A stretch of DNA of 64,000 nt from contig NZ_MSCN01000001.1 in the NCBI RefSeq assembly GCF_002954685.1, positions 2,126,429 to 2,190,428 of the forward strand. The letters run 5' to 3'. Below, in pieces: positions 32,101 to 40,302 of the stretch. Source of the DNA: Polaribacter porphyrae (GTDB taxonomy: Bacteria; Bacteroidota; Bacteroidia; Flavobacteriales; Flavobacteriaceae). The notes beneath the pieces were generated by a model, which had not been told where the DNA came from, did not search any database, and was given only the letters and a program-made list of their open reading frames with translations. The stretch's first letter is position 1, and each line of letters starts with the position of its first letter. A program made the translations under genes and the position numbers.

Positions 32101-32591
32101 TGACAATTTGCAATTAACCAATCTGTGGATTTCCAATCTGTAGCTACAGGGATAAAATGTTGGGTTATTTTGTTATTTAATACCACCATTTCCCAAGCAA
32201 TTCCACCTCCTAAAGAGCCTCCTATCAGTGCAAAAAGTTTATTGATAGTTAATTTTCTTAATCCTTCTAAAAAAATCTTTGCAATATCTCTAGCTATAAA
32301 ATCTTTGTAATTATCAATCAAAAATCCATCAAAACCATTTCCAGGAATATTGAAAGACAATACTGTATAAATATCAGTATTTATCACTTTTTGTTTGCCT
32401 ACAATATCTTGCCACCAGCCATTTTTACCACCAACTTCGCTATTTCCTGTTAATGCGTGGTTGATTAACACAACAGGAGCTGTACCTAATTTTTTACCAA
32501 AAACTTGATAGCTTAAATTGAGTTCTGCAATTGCGATTTCACTTTCTGTAGTAAAATCTTGTATTTTGATATGTTGTAGTGGATGTTTCAA
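29190..32591 (-). CDS. Triple fusion: homoserine O-acetyltransferase - aspartokinase - homoserine dehydrogenase
   Basis: 1133 residues in one open frame. Residues 1-328 are a MetX alpha/beta hydrolase with the triad Ser126 (GGSLGGG), Asp269 (VDSDLF) and His302 (HGHDAF). Residues 329 to about 790 are aspartokinase (MKIVKFGGKSLANG, TTLGRNGSNYTASLLA) with ACT regulatory repeats. The rest is homoserine dehydrogenase (VNIAIFGKGLVGGTLI, GGNDVARKLLILARE). It therefore covers aspartate phosphorylation, homoserine formation and its acetylation, leaving only the aspartate-semialdehyde dehydrogenase step elsewhere. Located between metY and metZ behind a SAM-I riboswitch, which would tie the whole branch to SAM. 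Confidence 0.95.
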   Translation of the reverse strand: MKHPLQHIKIQDFTTESEIAIAELNLSYQVFGKKLGTAPVVLINHALTGNSEVGGKNGWWQDIVGKQKVINTDIYTVLSFNIPGNGFDGFLIDNYKDFIARDIAKIFLEGLRKLTINKLFALIGGSLGGGIAWEMVVLNNKITQHFIPVATDWKSTDWLIANCQIQEQFLVNSSNPVHDARMHAMLCYRTPESFKERFHRSKNDELAIFNIESWLLHHGKKLQERFQLSSYKLMNQLLKTIDVTNNGNKSDEILDGIEADIHIIGVDSDLFFTAEENRETHKKLALTKENVTYNEINSVHGHDAFLIEYEQLEKIIEPIFNTNFQKQKMKIVKFGGKSLANGKGLENVLKIISDKYKNNEKFIVVASARGNTTNDLELILDRAVSKEEYQVLFDEFKAYQQAPNQNIDFSKEFITLKTIFEGVSLLGDYSQKIKDEVLAQGELLSVKLLASLLEQENIPSNYTDSRDLIITDENFGNAQPITSISKENVVAYFKKYKNKINIVTGFIASNKNGETTTLGRNGSNYTASLLANYLDAEELQNYTHVSGIYTANPDLVADAKKIEQLSFSEANELANFGASILHAKSIIPLLEKNINLRILNTFNATDKGTLITSEVATKGIKSISTIDNVALLNFEGRGLLGKIGVDARIFSALSAKNINVSIISQGSSERGIGLIIDKNKAKEAVETLENEFENDVNANDVNRISVVDNVAVISIIGQDLSEFHHPYNALIKNQIVPLLFNNTVTGKNVSLVVKKKELYKAVNVIHGQVFGVTKKVNIAIFGKGLVGGTLINQIIENTQSILERRKIQLNVFAVANSKKVLLSRIGVDQNWEQNLTEKGDKNVSVNNIIAFAKEHHLENLIAVDNTASVDFVGNYIPLIEAGFDLVSCNKIANTLSFDFYEEVRAKLKKYKKQYLYETNVGAGLPLIDTIRLLHESGENITRIRGVFSGTLSYLFNNFSANDVLFSKVLQEAIDKGFTEPDPREDLGGNDVARKLLILARELDLKNELDEVAIKNLIPEHLQENSLDDFLSNLELLDEDYQVLKDSQKENHVLRYIGELSGDLSKEKGNLEVKLVSTPTNTPLGSLQGSDAIFEIYTESYGEQPIVIQGAGAGAKVTARGVFGDILRLAKHNN

Positions 32592-32609
32592 TAGTTGTTT
32601 TTTGAAATA

Positions 32610-32727
32610 TCAGTTCGAGTGATTTTTATGTAGTACTAAAGAAATAAAAATTGTATCGAGAACTTCTTTTTATAACTTCTCGACACAAAATTATTTTTCA
32701 TTTCATTATAAATAATTTCACTCGAAG
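32610..32727. repeat. Large imperfect inverted repeat of the TTCGAGTG family
   Basis: CAGTTCGAGTG at 32610 and TTCACTCGAA near 32718-32725 form outer arms; GTATCGAGAA near 32653 and TTCTCGACAC near 32677 form inner arms. The left half matches 14592-14643. It fills the 153-bp spacer between metY and the metX-thrA fusion and could fold into a long hairpin in the mRNA. Confidence 0.7.
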
Positions 32728-32744
32728 AGACATCATCTAAATTA

Positions 32745-34019
32745 TTATATTTTTGCAAAAGCCGATTTTAAATCTGCTTTTAAATCTTCAATATCTTCAA
32801 TACCTACAGAAAGTCTTATTAAGTCTGATGTTACACCAGCACTTTCTTGCTGTGCCTCATCTAATTGTTGATGTGTTGTACTTGAAGGATGAATAATTAA
32901 CGATTTTGTATCACCAATATTAGCTAATAAAGAAAAAACTTGTGTTTCGTTTGAAATGGTTTTAGCCGCTTCAAAACCACCTTTTGCTCCAAAAGTAACG
33001 ATTCCACTTTGTCCTTTTGGTAAGTATTTTTTAGATAAAGCATTATATTTACTACTCTCTAAACCAGGATAATTTACCCAAGCAACTTCTTCTTGTTGTT
33101 CTAACCACTTTGCTAGTTCTAATGCATTTTCTGAATGTTGTTTTATTCTTACTGATAATGTTTCTAAACCTTGAATAATGTTAAATGCATTTGTTGGACT
33201 AATTGCACCACCAAAATCACGTAATCCTTCTAAAATTAATTTAAACGTATAAGATGCAGCACCTAAAGTTTCATAATATTTTAAACCATGATACCCTGCA
33301 GAAGGTTCTGTAAATTCAGGGAATTTTCCATTTGCCCAATTGAAAGTTCCACCATCTATAATAGCACCTCCTAAAGAGTTTCCTTGACCACCAATATATT
33401 TTGTCAACGAATGAATTACAATATTTGCTCCATGTTTTAAAGGATTTAATAATGCTGGAGTTGCAACAGTATTATCAACAATAAAAGGAACTTCTGCAGC
33501 TTTAGAATGTACTGCAATTGCTTCTAAATCTAACACGTCTAATTTTGGATTTCCCAAAGATTCTACAAAAAACGCTCTTGTATTCTCTTGAACTGCATCT
33601 GCAAAATTATCAGGATTTGAAGCATCTACAAATGTAGTAGTAATACCTAATCTTGGTAAGGTAACACTCAATAAATTGTAAGTTCCTCCATACAAACTAC
33701 TTGAGGCTACAATATGATCTCCAGCTTTTAAAAGTGTTAATAAACCTGTAGAAATTGCTGCTGTACCAGAAGCAAAAACCACTGCTCCAATTCCGCCTTC
33801 GATTGCTGCCAAACGTTCTTGCAAAATTTGATTAGTAGGATTATTTAAACGTGTATAAATAAAACCTAATTCAGCCAACGAAAATAAATTTGCTGCATGA
33901 TCAGCATCATTAAAAACATAAGATGTTGTTTGATAAATAGGAACTGCTCTTGCTCCTCCATTTGCTTTTACATCATGTCCTGCGTGCAACGCGTTTGTTG
34001 CTAATTTTTGTGTACTCAT
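32745..34019 (-). CDS. metY: O-acetylhomoserine sulfhydrylase (aminocarboxypropyltransferase)
   Basis: 424 residues from the chosen start. Cys/Met PLP family of the longer MetY subtype: ALHAGHDVKANGGARAVPIYQTTSYVF at the N-terminus, PLP lysine in VIHSLTKYIGGQGNSLGG (about 200-217), and the insertion FNWANGKFPEFTEPSAGYHGL typical of OAH sulfhydrylases. It condenses O-acetylhomoserine with sulfide to homocysteine. Start: the frame is open to 34070 but MSTQKLATNALHAGHD at 34019 is the family start. First gene after the SAM-I riboswitch at 34146-34297. Confidence 0.95.
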   Translation of the reverse strand: MSTQKLATNALHAGHDVKANGGARAVPIYQTTSYVFNDADHAANLFSLAELGFIYTRLNNPTNQILQERLAAIEGGIGAVVFASGTAAISTGLLTLLKAGDHIVASSSLYGGTYNLLSVTLPRLGITTTFVDASNPDNFADAVQENTRAFFVESLGNPKLDVLDLEAIAVHSKAAEVPFIVDNTVATPALLNPLKHGANIVIHSLTKYIGGQGNSLGGAIIDGGTFNWANGKFPEFTEPSAGYHGLKYYETLGAASYTFKLILEGLRDFGGAISPTNAFNIIQGLETLSVRIKQHSENALELAKWLEQQEEVAWVNYPGLESSKYNALSKKYLPKGQSGIVTFGAKGGFEAAKTISNETQVFSLLANIGDTKSLIIHPSSTTHQQLDEAQQESAGVTSDLIRLSVGIEDIEDLKADLKSAFAKI

Positions 34020-34145
34020 TTTTCTATTTTTTTGAGTTAATAATTTGATTAAAACAAAAGTCAAAAACATCTTTTAAGATGTATTTATTAGAAAAATGTT
34101 ATTAAGAAAATTAAGAATATTTTAGGTTTAAGATATTCTGTTTTA

Positions 34146-34297
34146 GTTATCTATCCAATCTCATTCTTTGAGACACTGAAACAAGTTCAGTACTTGGGTA
34201 GAATTTAGCACCTTCTTTATAAAAACCATTTTATTTAGTATTTATAAAGGGTTGCTAAGGTTTCATTGGGTCTAATCCCTCCACCTTTCTTGATAAC
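34146..34297 (-). promoter_or_regulatory. SAM-I riboswitch in front of metY, with enlarged P4
   Basis: Minus strand P1 GTTATC (34297-34292) pairs with GATAAC (34151-34146). Core: AAAGGTGGAGGG, ACCCAATGAAACC, AGCAACCC, then AGGTGCTAAATTC. At 152 nt it is about 50 nt longer than the one at 14387. The extra length is in P4: the base CCAA/TTGG (34197-34194 with 34158-34155) encloses two hairpins, one being the dispersed palindrome at 34175-34191. Regulates metY and probably the metX-thrA fusion and metZ. Confidence 0.92.
34175..34191. repeat. Dispersed palindrome ACTGAAACAAGTTCAGT within the riboswitch P4
   Basis: Third copy of the CTGAAACAAGTTCAG core in the window. Outer bases differ from the other copies (A/T here, TT/AA and CC/GG elsewhere) but still pair. 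Confidence 0.75.
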
Positions 34298-34435
34298 ATT
34301 TCAATAAGTTATTGAACTTTGTGAATACAAATATTGCAACAGAAAAATTTAATATCCAAATAAAACATTGTTAATTTTTTATGAATTGTAAATTTAAACT
34401 CAATTGATAACTTATTTTAAACATTCAATAATTTT

Positions 34436-34451
34436 TAGTAAAATTTTACTA
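34436..34451. promoter_or_regulatory. 16-bp perfect palindrome upstream of the metK promoter
   Basis: TAGTAAAATTTTACTA, perfect palindrome, 20 bp upstream of the -7 element at 34471. Position fits a transcription-factor operator; pure A/T symmetry by chance is possible in this AT-rich DNA. Confidence 0.4.
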
Positions 34452-34470
34452 AAATTTTAGATTATTCGCG

Positions 34471-34478
34471 TAAATTTG
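34471..34478 (+). promoter_or_regulatory. -7 element of the metK promoter
   Basis: TAAATTTG matches TAnnTTTG exactly. The predicted start (about 34485) lies just before the candidate SAM-II aptamer, leaving a leader of about 145 nt before metK. No clear TTG at -33. Confidence 0.55.
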
Positions 34479-34497
34479 CATTTAATAAGAGGAAAAA

Positions 34498-34562
34498 TTT
34501 GAACTGATTGCAACCTCTACATCTGAAATAAATTCAGTTGTAACAAAAATGCTAAAGCAGTA
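34498..34562 (+). promoter_or_regulatory. Candidate SAM-II-type riboswitch upstream of metK
   Basis: P1 AACTGA (34502-34507) pairs with TCAGTT (34534-34539). GATTGCAACC follows the first strand and TAACAAAAATGCTAAAG follows the second, matching the conserved SAM-II layout (GATTT...CC in the loop; TAAA-CAA-nn-GCTAAAG in the tail, whose A/G-rich part forms the pseudoknot). Within the loop CTGAA (34523-34527) can instead pair with TTCAG (34533-34537), which would break P1 and could be the ligand-free state. Assignment by eye only. Confidence 0.55.
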
Positions 34563-34631
34563 ATTATCTACTTCTTTTAGCGACAAAGCAATCAATTTTA
34601 ATAAAAATAAATTTATAAAATAAATTGAATT

Positions 34632-35888
34632 ATGTCGTATTTATTTACATCCGAAAGTGTTTCTGAAGGTCATCCAGATAAGGTAGCAGATCAAATTTCC
34701 GATGCTTTAATTGATAATTTTTTAGCCTTTGATAAAAATAGTAAAGTTGCATGCGAAACTTTGGTAACAACTGGTCAAGTAGTTTTGGCTGGTGAGGTAA
34801 AATCTAAAACTTATTTAGACGTTCAAAAAATAGCAAGAGACGTAATTAATAAAATTGGTTATACCAAAGGAGAATATATGTTTGATGGTAATTCTTGTGG
34901 AGTTTTATCTGCAATTCACGAACAATCTCCAGATATCAATCAAGGTGTTGATAGATCTAGTCCAGAAGAACAAGGTGCAGGAGATCAAGGAATGATGTTT
35001 GGTTATGCAACAGATGAAACTGAAAATTATATGCCTTTAGCTCTTGAATTATCGCACAGATTATTAAAAGAGTTGGCTGAATTAAGAAGAGAAAATTTAG
35101 CAATTTCTTACTTAAGACCTGATGCAAAAAGTCAAGTAACTATTGAATATTCTGATGATAATGTTCCGCAAAGAATTGATGCAATTGTAATTTCTACACA
35201 GCATGATGATTTTGATGCTTCTGAAGAAGTAATGTTATCAAAAATAAAAAAAGATATTGTTGAAATTTTAATACCTAGAGTTGTTGCAAAATTACCTACT
35301 CATATTCAGAAATTATTTACTGACGACATTACGTATCACATCAACCCAACAGGAGTTTTTGTAATTGGTGGTCCTCATGGAGATACTGGTTTAACAGGTC
35401 GTAAAATTATTGTGGATACTTATGGTGGAAAAGGAGCTCATGGTGGAGGAGCTTTTTCTGGAAAAGACCCAAGTAAAGTAGACAGATCTGGTGCCTATGC
35501 AACAAGACACATTGCAAAAAATTTAGTTGCTGCAGGTCTTTGTAAAGAAGTTTTGGTTCAAGTTTCTTATGCTATTGGAGTTGCAAAACCAACAAGTATC
35601 AACGTAGAAACTTATGGAACTTCTAAAGTAAATTTAACTGATGGGGAAATTAGTAAAATCGTTGAATCTATATTTGATATGCGTCCATATTTTATAGAAC
35701 AAAGACTAAAATTAAGAACACCAATATATTCTGAAACTGCTGCTTATGGGCATATGGGAAGAACTCCAGAAATTAAAACAGTAACATTTAAAAATCCTAT
35801 GGGAGAAACTGTTTCAGAAGAAGTAGAAACGTTTACTTGGGAAAAATTAGACTATGTAAATAAAGTTAAGGAAGCTTTTAACATTTAA
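34632..35888 (+). CDS. metK: S-adenosylmethionine synthetase
   Basis: 418 residues. Starts with [23 protein letters not shown] (methionine and ATP loop), then [10 protein letters not shown], the [15 protein letters not shown] signature, and [18 protein letters not shown] with the ATP-phosphate lysines. Makes SAM from methionine and ATP, the effector of the leader RNAs in this window. Divergent from metY; own promoter at 34471 and candidate SAM-II aptamer in its leader, terminator at 35915. Slightly longer than the E. coli enzyme, usual for Bacteroidota. Confidence 0.98.
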   Translation: MSYLFTSESVSEGHPDKVADQISDALIDNFLAFDKNSKVACETLVTTGQVVLAGEVKSKTYLDVQKIARDVINKIGYTKGEYMFDGNSCGVLSAIHEQSPDINQGVDRSSPEEQGAGDQGMMFGYATDETENYMPLALELSHRLLKELAELRRENLAISYLRPDAKSQVTIEYSDDNVPQRIDAIVISTQHDDFDASEEVMLSKIKKDIVEILIPRVVAKLPTHIQKLFTDDITYHINPTGVFVIGGPHGDTGLTGRKIIVDTYGGKGAHGGGAFSGKDPSKVDRSGAYATRHIAKNLVAAGLCKEVLVQVSYAIGVAKPTSINVETYGTSKVNLTDGEISKIVESIFDMRPYFIEQRLKLRTPIYSETAAYGHMGRTPEIKTVTFKNPMGETVSEEVETFTWEKLDYVNKVKEAFNI

Positions 35889-35914
35889 TGCATTCTATTT
35901 TTTTGGAATTTAAT

Positions 35915-35948
35915 AAGCTATCAATGAATATTGATAGCTTTTCATTTT
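35915..35948 (+). terminator. Intrinsic terminator of metK
   Basis: AAGCTATCAAT, loop, ATTGATAGCTT followed by TTCATTTT; 11-bp perfect stem 26 bp past the stop codon. Confidence 0.88.
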
Positions 35949-36025
35949 ATGTCTTTAACATTTATTTAAGAGACCTTGTTTTAATGTTTATGTAATTTCG
36001 AAAACAATTCAAATCACACTACATT

Positions 36026-38539
36026 ATGACAAAAAAAGTACTTTCGCAACTACTTTTGGTTGCATTTATTTTTGCTTTTTCTTTAGATGCAGAAGCTCAA
36101 AAAAAGAAGAAAAAAAACAAAAAAGACGACAAGACAGCCACTGCTGTAAAATCGAAACCAAAAGCCAAACCTAAAAAAGGAGCTATAAAACCTTACAGTA
36201 AAGTTGTAACTAAAGACATGAAAACTGATGATGGTCTTTTTAAAGTTCACTCTAAAGACGGCAATTATCTTTTTGAAATTCCTAATAAGTTAATGAATCG
36301 TGAAATGCTAATGGTTACACGTATTGCAAAAACTGCTAGTGGCATTGGGTTTGGTGGTGGAAAAACCAATACGCAAGTTTTGCGTTGGGAAAGAAAGAAT
36401 AAGAAAGTCTTATTGAGAGTTGTTTCTCATCAAGTAGTGGCAGATACAATTTTACCTGTTCATGAAGCTGTTGTAAATTCGAATTTCGAGCCAGTATTGT
36501 ATTCCTTCCCAATTAAAGCTTTTAACAAAGATACTACAGCTGTTGTTGTAGATGCAACAAAACTACTTTCTGATGATGTAAAACCTATGGGTTTTCCACA
36601 ATTTTATAGAACAAGATACAGAGCAACACGTTTAGATAAAGCTCGTTCTTATATTGAAAGAGTTAGTAGCTATCCAAAAAATATTGAAATGCGTCACGTA
36701 AAAACGTATTTTGCTTTAAAACCACCAAGTAATGGAAGTGTGGGTTCTATTTCTGTAGAAATGAGTAACTCTATGATTTTACTTCCAGAAAAACCCATGA
36801 AACGTCGTTATTTTGATGAGCGAGTTGGGTGGTTTGCTAGAGGACAAACAGATTATGGTTTAGATGCTCAAAAAAGTAAAACTGTTACTTTTTTAGATAG
36901 ATGGCGATTAGAAGTTAAAGATGAAGATTTAGAAAAATTTAAAAGAGGAGAACTAGTTGTACCAAAAAAGCAAATTGTTTACTATATAGATAGAGCAACA
37001 CCAAAAGTTTGGAGAAAGTATATAAAACAAGGTATTGAAGATTGGCAAGTTGCTTTTGAAGCTGCAGGATTTAAAGAAGCAATTATTGCCAAAGACCCTC
37101 CAACAAAAGAGGAAGACCCAGATTGGAGTCCAGAAGATGTTCGCTATTCAGTAGTTCGTTATTTAGCTTCTCCAATTCCTAATGCAAATGGACCACATGT
37201 TAGTGATCCACGTTCAGGAGAAATATTAGAATCTGATATCAATTGGTATCACAATGTAATGTCTCTATTAAAAAACTGGTTCTTTGTTCAGACTGCAGCT
37301 ATTAATCCAGATGCACAAACAACAGAATTTAAAGATGAAGTTATGGGTCGTTTAATTCGTTTTGTATCTTCTCACGAAGTTGGTCATACATTAGGGTTAC
37401 CTCATAATATGGGAAGTTCTGTAGCTTATCCTGTAGATTCTTTGCGTTCTGCATCATTCACAAAAAAATACGGTACAGCACCATCAATTATGGATTATGC
37501 TCGTTTTAATTATGTAGCTCAACCAGAAGATAAAGGTGTTGCTTTAATGCCAAATATTGGTATTTATGACAAATATGCTATTTCTTGGGGATACAGACCT
37601 ATTTTAAACAAAACTGCTAAAGAGGAAAAACCAATTTTAAATTCTTTGATTTTAAAACATGCAGGAGACCCAATGTATAGATTTGGACATCAACAAGTTG
37701 GTTCTGGAGGTCCTGTTGACCCTAGTTCTCAAACAGAAGATTTAGGTGACAATGCCATGAAAGCTAGTGATTATGGTATTAAGAACCTTAAAAGGATTAT
37801 GAATAACCTAGAAAAATGGACTACAAAAGAAGGTGAAACTTACGAAGATATGGCTACTATGTATGGTCAAATATTAAGTCAATTTAACAGATATGTTGGT
37901 CATGTAGCATCGAACATTGGTGGAGTTTATGAACACTACAAAGCTGTTGGTCAAAAAGGAGATATTTATACACACGTTAATAAAGATCATCAAAGAAACG
38001 CGGTTAAGTTTTTAAATAAACAACTATTTGCTACACCTAAATGGATGATTAACAAAGATGTTTTTGGCAAAGCTGGTTTTTCTGGAAATATTGAAAGAAT
38101 AAGTGGTTTACAATCTAGAGGTTTAAATAGAGTTTTAGATGCTGGTAGAATGGCTAGAATGATTGAAAACGAGACTTTAAATGGAAACAATGCCTATAAA
38201 TTAACTACTCTATTTTATGATTTACGCCAAGGTGTTTGGTCAGAATTGTACAGAGGTGGTAGTATAGATACCTACAGAAGAAGTTTACAAAGAGCACATA
38301 TTAATCGTTTAAGTTATTTACTAAATGAAGCTAAAAATCAGAGAGGAAGAAACGAAGGATACTGGAAACAAAGTACAGTAGTTATTAATCAATCTGATAT
38401 AAAAGCAATGGTAAGAGGTGAATTAAATCGATTAAAGAGAGATTTAAAAGCTAATATTTCTAAAGCACCAAATACAGTTAGTCGCTATCATTTACAGGAT
38501 GCTGTAGCTAGAATAGATATGGCTTTAGATCCAAAATAA
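36026..38539 (+). CDS. Secreted zinc metalloprotease (DUF5117/DUF5118 type)
   Basis: 837 residues. Signal peptide (about 1-24), then a Lys-rich low-complexity stretch (25-55) and beta-rich DUF5118/DUF5117-like domains. Metzincin zinc site HEVGHTLGLPHNM at about residues 451-463 with three zinc-binding His and catalytic Glu, followed by SIMDYARFNY containing the Met-turn. C-terminal helical domain. A large family in Bacteroidota of outer-membrane or periplasmic peptidases with unknown substrates. Own terminator downstream; appears monocistronic. Confidence 0.92.
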   Translation: MTKKVLSQLLLVAFIFAFSLDAEAQKKKKKNKKDDKTATAVKSKPKAKPKKGAIKPYSKVVTKDMKTDDGLFKVHSKDGNYLFEIPNKLMNREMLMVTRIAKTASGIGFGGGKTNTQVLRWERKNKKVLLRVVSHQVVADTILPVHEAVVNSNFEPVLYSFPIKAFNKDTTAVVVDATKLLSDDVKPMGFPQFYRTRYRATRLDKARSYIERVSSYPKNIEMRHVKTYFALKPPSNGSVGSISVEMSNSMILLPEKPMKRRYFDERVGWFARGQTDYGLDAQKSKTVTFLDRWRLEVKDEDLEKFKRGELVVPKKQIVYYIDRATPKVWRKYIKQGIEDWQVAFEAAGFKEAIIAKDPPTKEEDPDWSPEDVRYSVVRYLASPIPNANGPHVSDPRSGEILESDINWYHNVMSLLKNWFFVQTAAINPDAQTTEFKDEVMGRLIRFVSSHEVGHTLGLPHNMGSSVAYPVDSLRSASFTKKYGTAPSIMDYARFNYVAQPEDKGVALMPNIGIYDKYAISWGYRPILNKTAKEEKPILNSLILKHAGDPMYRFGHQQVGSGGPVDPSSQTEDLGDNAMKASDYGIKNLKRIMNNLEKWTTKEGETYEDMATMYGQILSQFNRYVGHVASNIGGVYEHYKAVGQKGDIYTHVNKDHQRNAVKFLNKQLFATPKWMINKDVFGKAGFSGNIERISGLQSRGLNRVLDAGRMARMIENETLNGNNAYKLTTLFYDLRQGVWSELYRGGSIDTYRRSLQRAHINRLSYLLNEAKNQRGRNEGYWKQSTVVINQSDIKAMVRGELNRLKRDLKANISKAPNTVSRYHLQDAVARIDMALDPK

Positions 38540-38558
38540 ATGTAACAGTTATATTATT

Positions 38559-38587
38559 AAAACCACATCTATCTTGGTGTGGTTTTT
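38559..38587 (+). terminator. Intrinsic terminator of the metalloprotease gene
   Basis: AAAACCACA, loop TCTATCTTGG, TGTGGTTTTT with trailing T/CTTT. Confidence 0.85.
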
Positions 38588-38614
38588 GCTTTAATTTAAC
38601 CTAATAATTCTACT

Positions 38615-40210
38615 TTGAGAAAAATATTTTTAGTTACTTTTCTAATATTTTTAAAAATTTTTATTTCCTATAGCCAAGAAAAAAACAGTAAACTAACTTG
38701 TAAAGTTTTAGATTTTTCTACAAAAAAACCTGTTGTATATGCAACAGTTATGCTAAAGAAAATAAATAGAGGTACACATGCAGACTTTAATGGAAATTTT
38801 GAAATCCCTTTAAAACATCATAAAAATGGAATTATAAAAATATCTTCAATTGGATATAAAAACAAAGAAATAAAACTATCTAATTTAAAAAAGGAGGCAA
38901 CAAACATTATTTACCTTAAAAAATCTAATAACAAACTAGATGAAATAGTTATAAAATCATCAAAAAGAAAAAAGAAATTATACGCGAGACAAATTGTTAG
39001 AAAAGCAGTAGAAAACATACTAGAAAATTATCCTACTACACCACATTCTTACATAGGTTACTATAGAGATTACCAACAACCAACTGATGATTCTTATCAG
39101 AAAATGATAAAATCAGACAAACCTATTGAGTATTTAAATGTACATGAAGCTATAATAGAATCTTTTGATAATGGATTTAAAACCGATAAATTAAAAAATA
39201 AGAAAAATCAAGCTTTGCTTTATAAATTTACTGCAAATAAAGACTTTATTCAAGACTCTACATTAACAATACCTTACGACAATAAGAAAAAAAAGTATTC
39301 AGAAAATGTTTATATTACTCCTTTAGGAGGCAATGAACTTAATATATTAGATCTTACAAATGCTATTAGAAATCACGATAAAATGTCTTTTTCTTTTACC
39401 AATGTATTTGATAAAGACTTTATTAAAAATCACTTTTTCAACCTTAAAGAAATCGTCTATTTAGATGATATAGCATTGTATAAAATTTACCTTTACTCTT
39501 TAAAAGATAAAACTAGTTATGAATATTCTGCATATGGTCATATTTATATTTCTAAAAATGATTTTGCAATTCATAAATTTAATTACAACTTGTACTACAG
39601 AAAAAAGAAAAAACCACAATATGCTGTAACCATTCAATATACTCCTAAACAAGATAAAATGTATTTGAATTACATTTCGTTCAACAATTATTTTGAAACT
39701 ACAAATGGTAATTATTTTAAAATTGCCAAAACAATCTTTAGTGCTAAACAAAATGCATTTAAAATATCTTTTAATAGAGAAATTGATATTAGCACAATAG
39801 AACCTTTTAAGAGGAATTTTAAAATTTACTATAAACAACAGAAATTAAAAATTATTAATGTTAGTATTTCTGATACCGATAGTAGAACAATTAAGGCTTA
39901 CATTGATAAAAATTCGACTAAAAAAATAAATTTTGATAAAGAAAAAGACAATCCAAGTTATCCTTCTTACTTCACTTTTGATATCAAAAATATAAAAGAT
40001 ACAAGAGATTTTGAAATTGATAAAAGGCCTAGTATAAAATTAAATCAGTACAGAGAATTATTTGTACAAGAGATATTTACTGATAAAAAGCTACCTCTTC
40101 AAGTAAATTTTATTGATAAAAGTCTACCACTTTCAAAAACAATTATAACAAACAAAATCTTTAAAGATTCTTATTGGATTAATTCTCCTTTAAAAAAATC
40201 GAAAGATTAA
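38615..40210 (+). CDS. Surface protein with carboxypeptidase-regulatory-like domain
   Basis: 531 residues starting at TTG. N-terminal signal peptide (KIFLVTFLIFLKIFISYSQ), then a CarboxypepD_reg-like beta-sandwich (about 25-105: LTCKVLDFSTKKPVVYATVMLKK, FNGNFEIP, SSIGYKNKEI). The remaining 400 residues are Lys/Tyr-rich and likely beta-rich with no enzymatic motif; no plug or barrel of a full TonB receptor. Such proteins are common cell-envelope proteins in Flavobacteriaceae. The TTG start is chosen because it gives a full signal peptide and no ATG does. Function unknown. Confidence 0.85.
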   Translation: MRKIFLVTFLIFLKIFISYSQEKNSKLTCKVLDFSTKKPVVYATVMLKKINRGTHADFNGNFEIPLKHHKNGIIKISSIGYKNKEIKLSNLKKEATNIIYLKKSNNKLDEIVIKSSKRKKKLYARQIVRKAVENILENYPTTPHSYIGYYRDYQQPTDDSYQKMIKSDKPIEYLNVHEAIIESFDNGFKTDKLKNKKNQALLYKFTANKDFIQDSTLTIPYDNKKKKYSENVYITPLGGNELNILDLTNAIRNHDKMSFSFTNVFDKDFIKNHFFNLKEIVYLDDIALYKIYLYSLKDKTSYEYSAYGHIYISKNDFAIHKFNYNLYYRKKKKPQYAVTIQYTPKQDKMYLNYISFNNYFETTNGNYFKIAKTIFSAKQNAFKISFNREIDISTIEPFKRNFKIYYKQQKLKIINVSISDTDSRTIKAYIDKNSTKKINFDKEKDNPSYPSYFTFDIKNIKDTRDFEIDKRPSIKLNQYRELFVQEIFTDKKLPLQVNFIDKSLPLSKTIITNKIFKDSYWINSPLKKSKD

Positions 40211-40302
40211 ATCTTTAATAATAATATTCTCTAAAATAAATTAAGGTTTATTCCTTAAATTTACATACCAATTTTTCTATTTAAACTGATAATATAATAA
40301 CT

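Noticed and set aside
34020..34070. N-terminal extension of MetY to 34070
   Set aside because: The family starts at the MSTQKLATNALHAGHD segment; the extra 17 residues look like translated leader.
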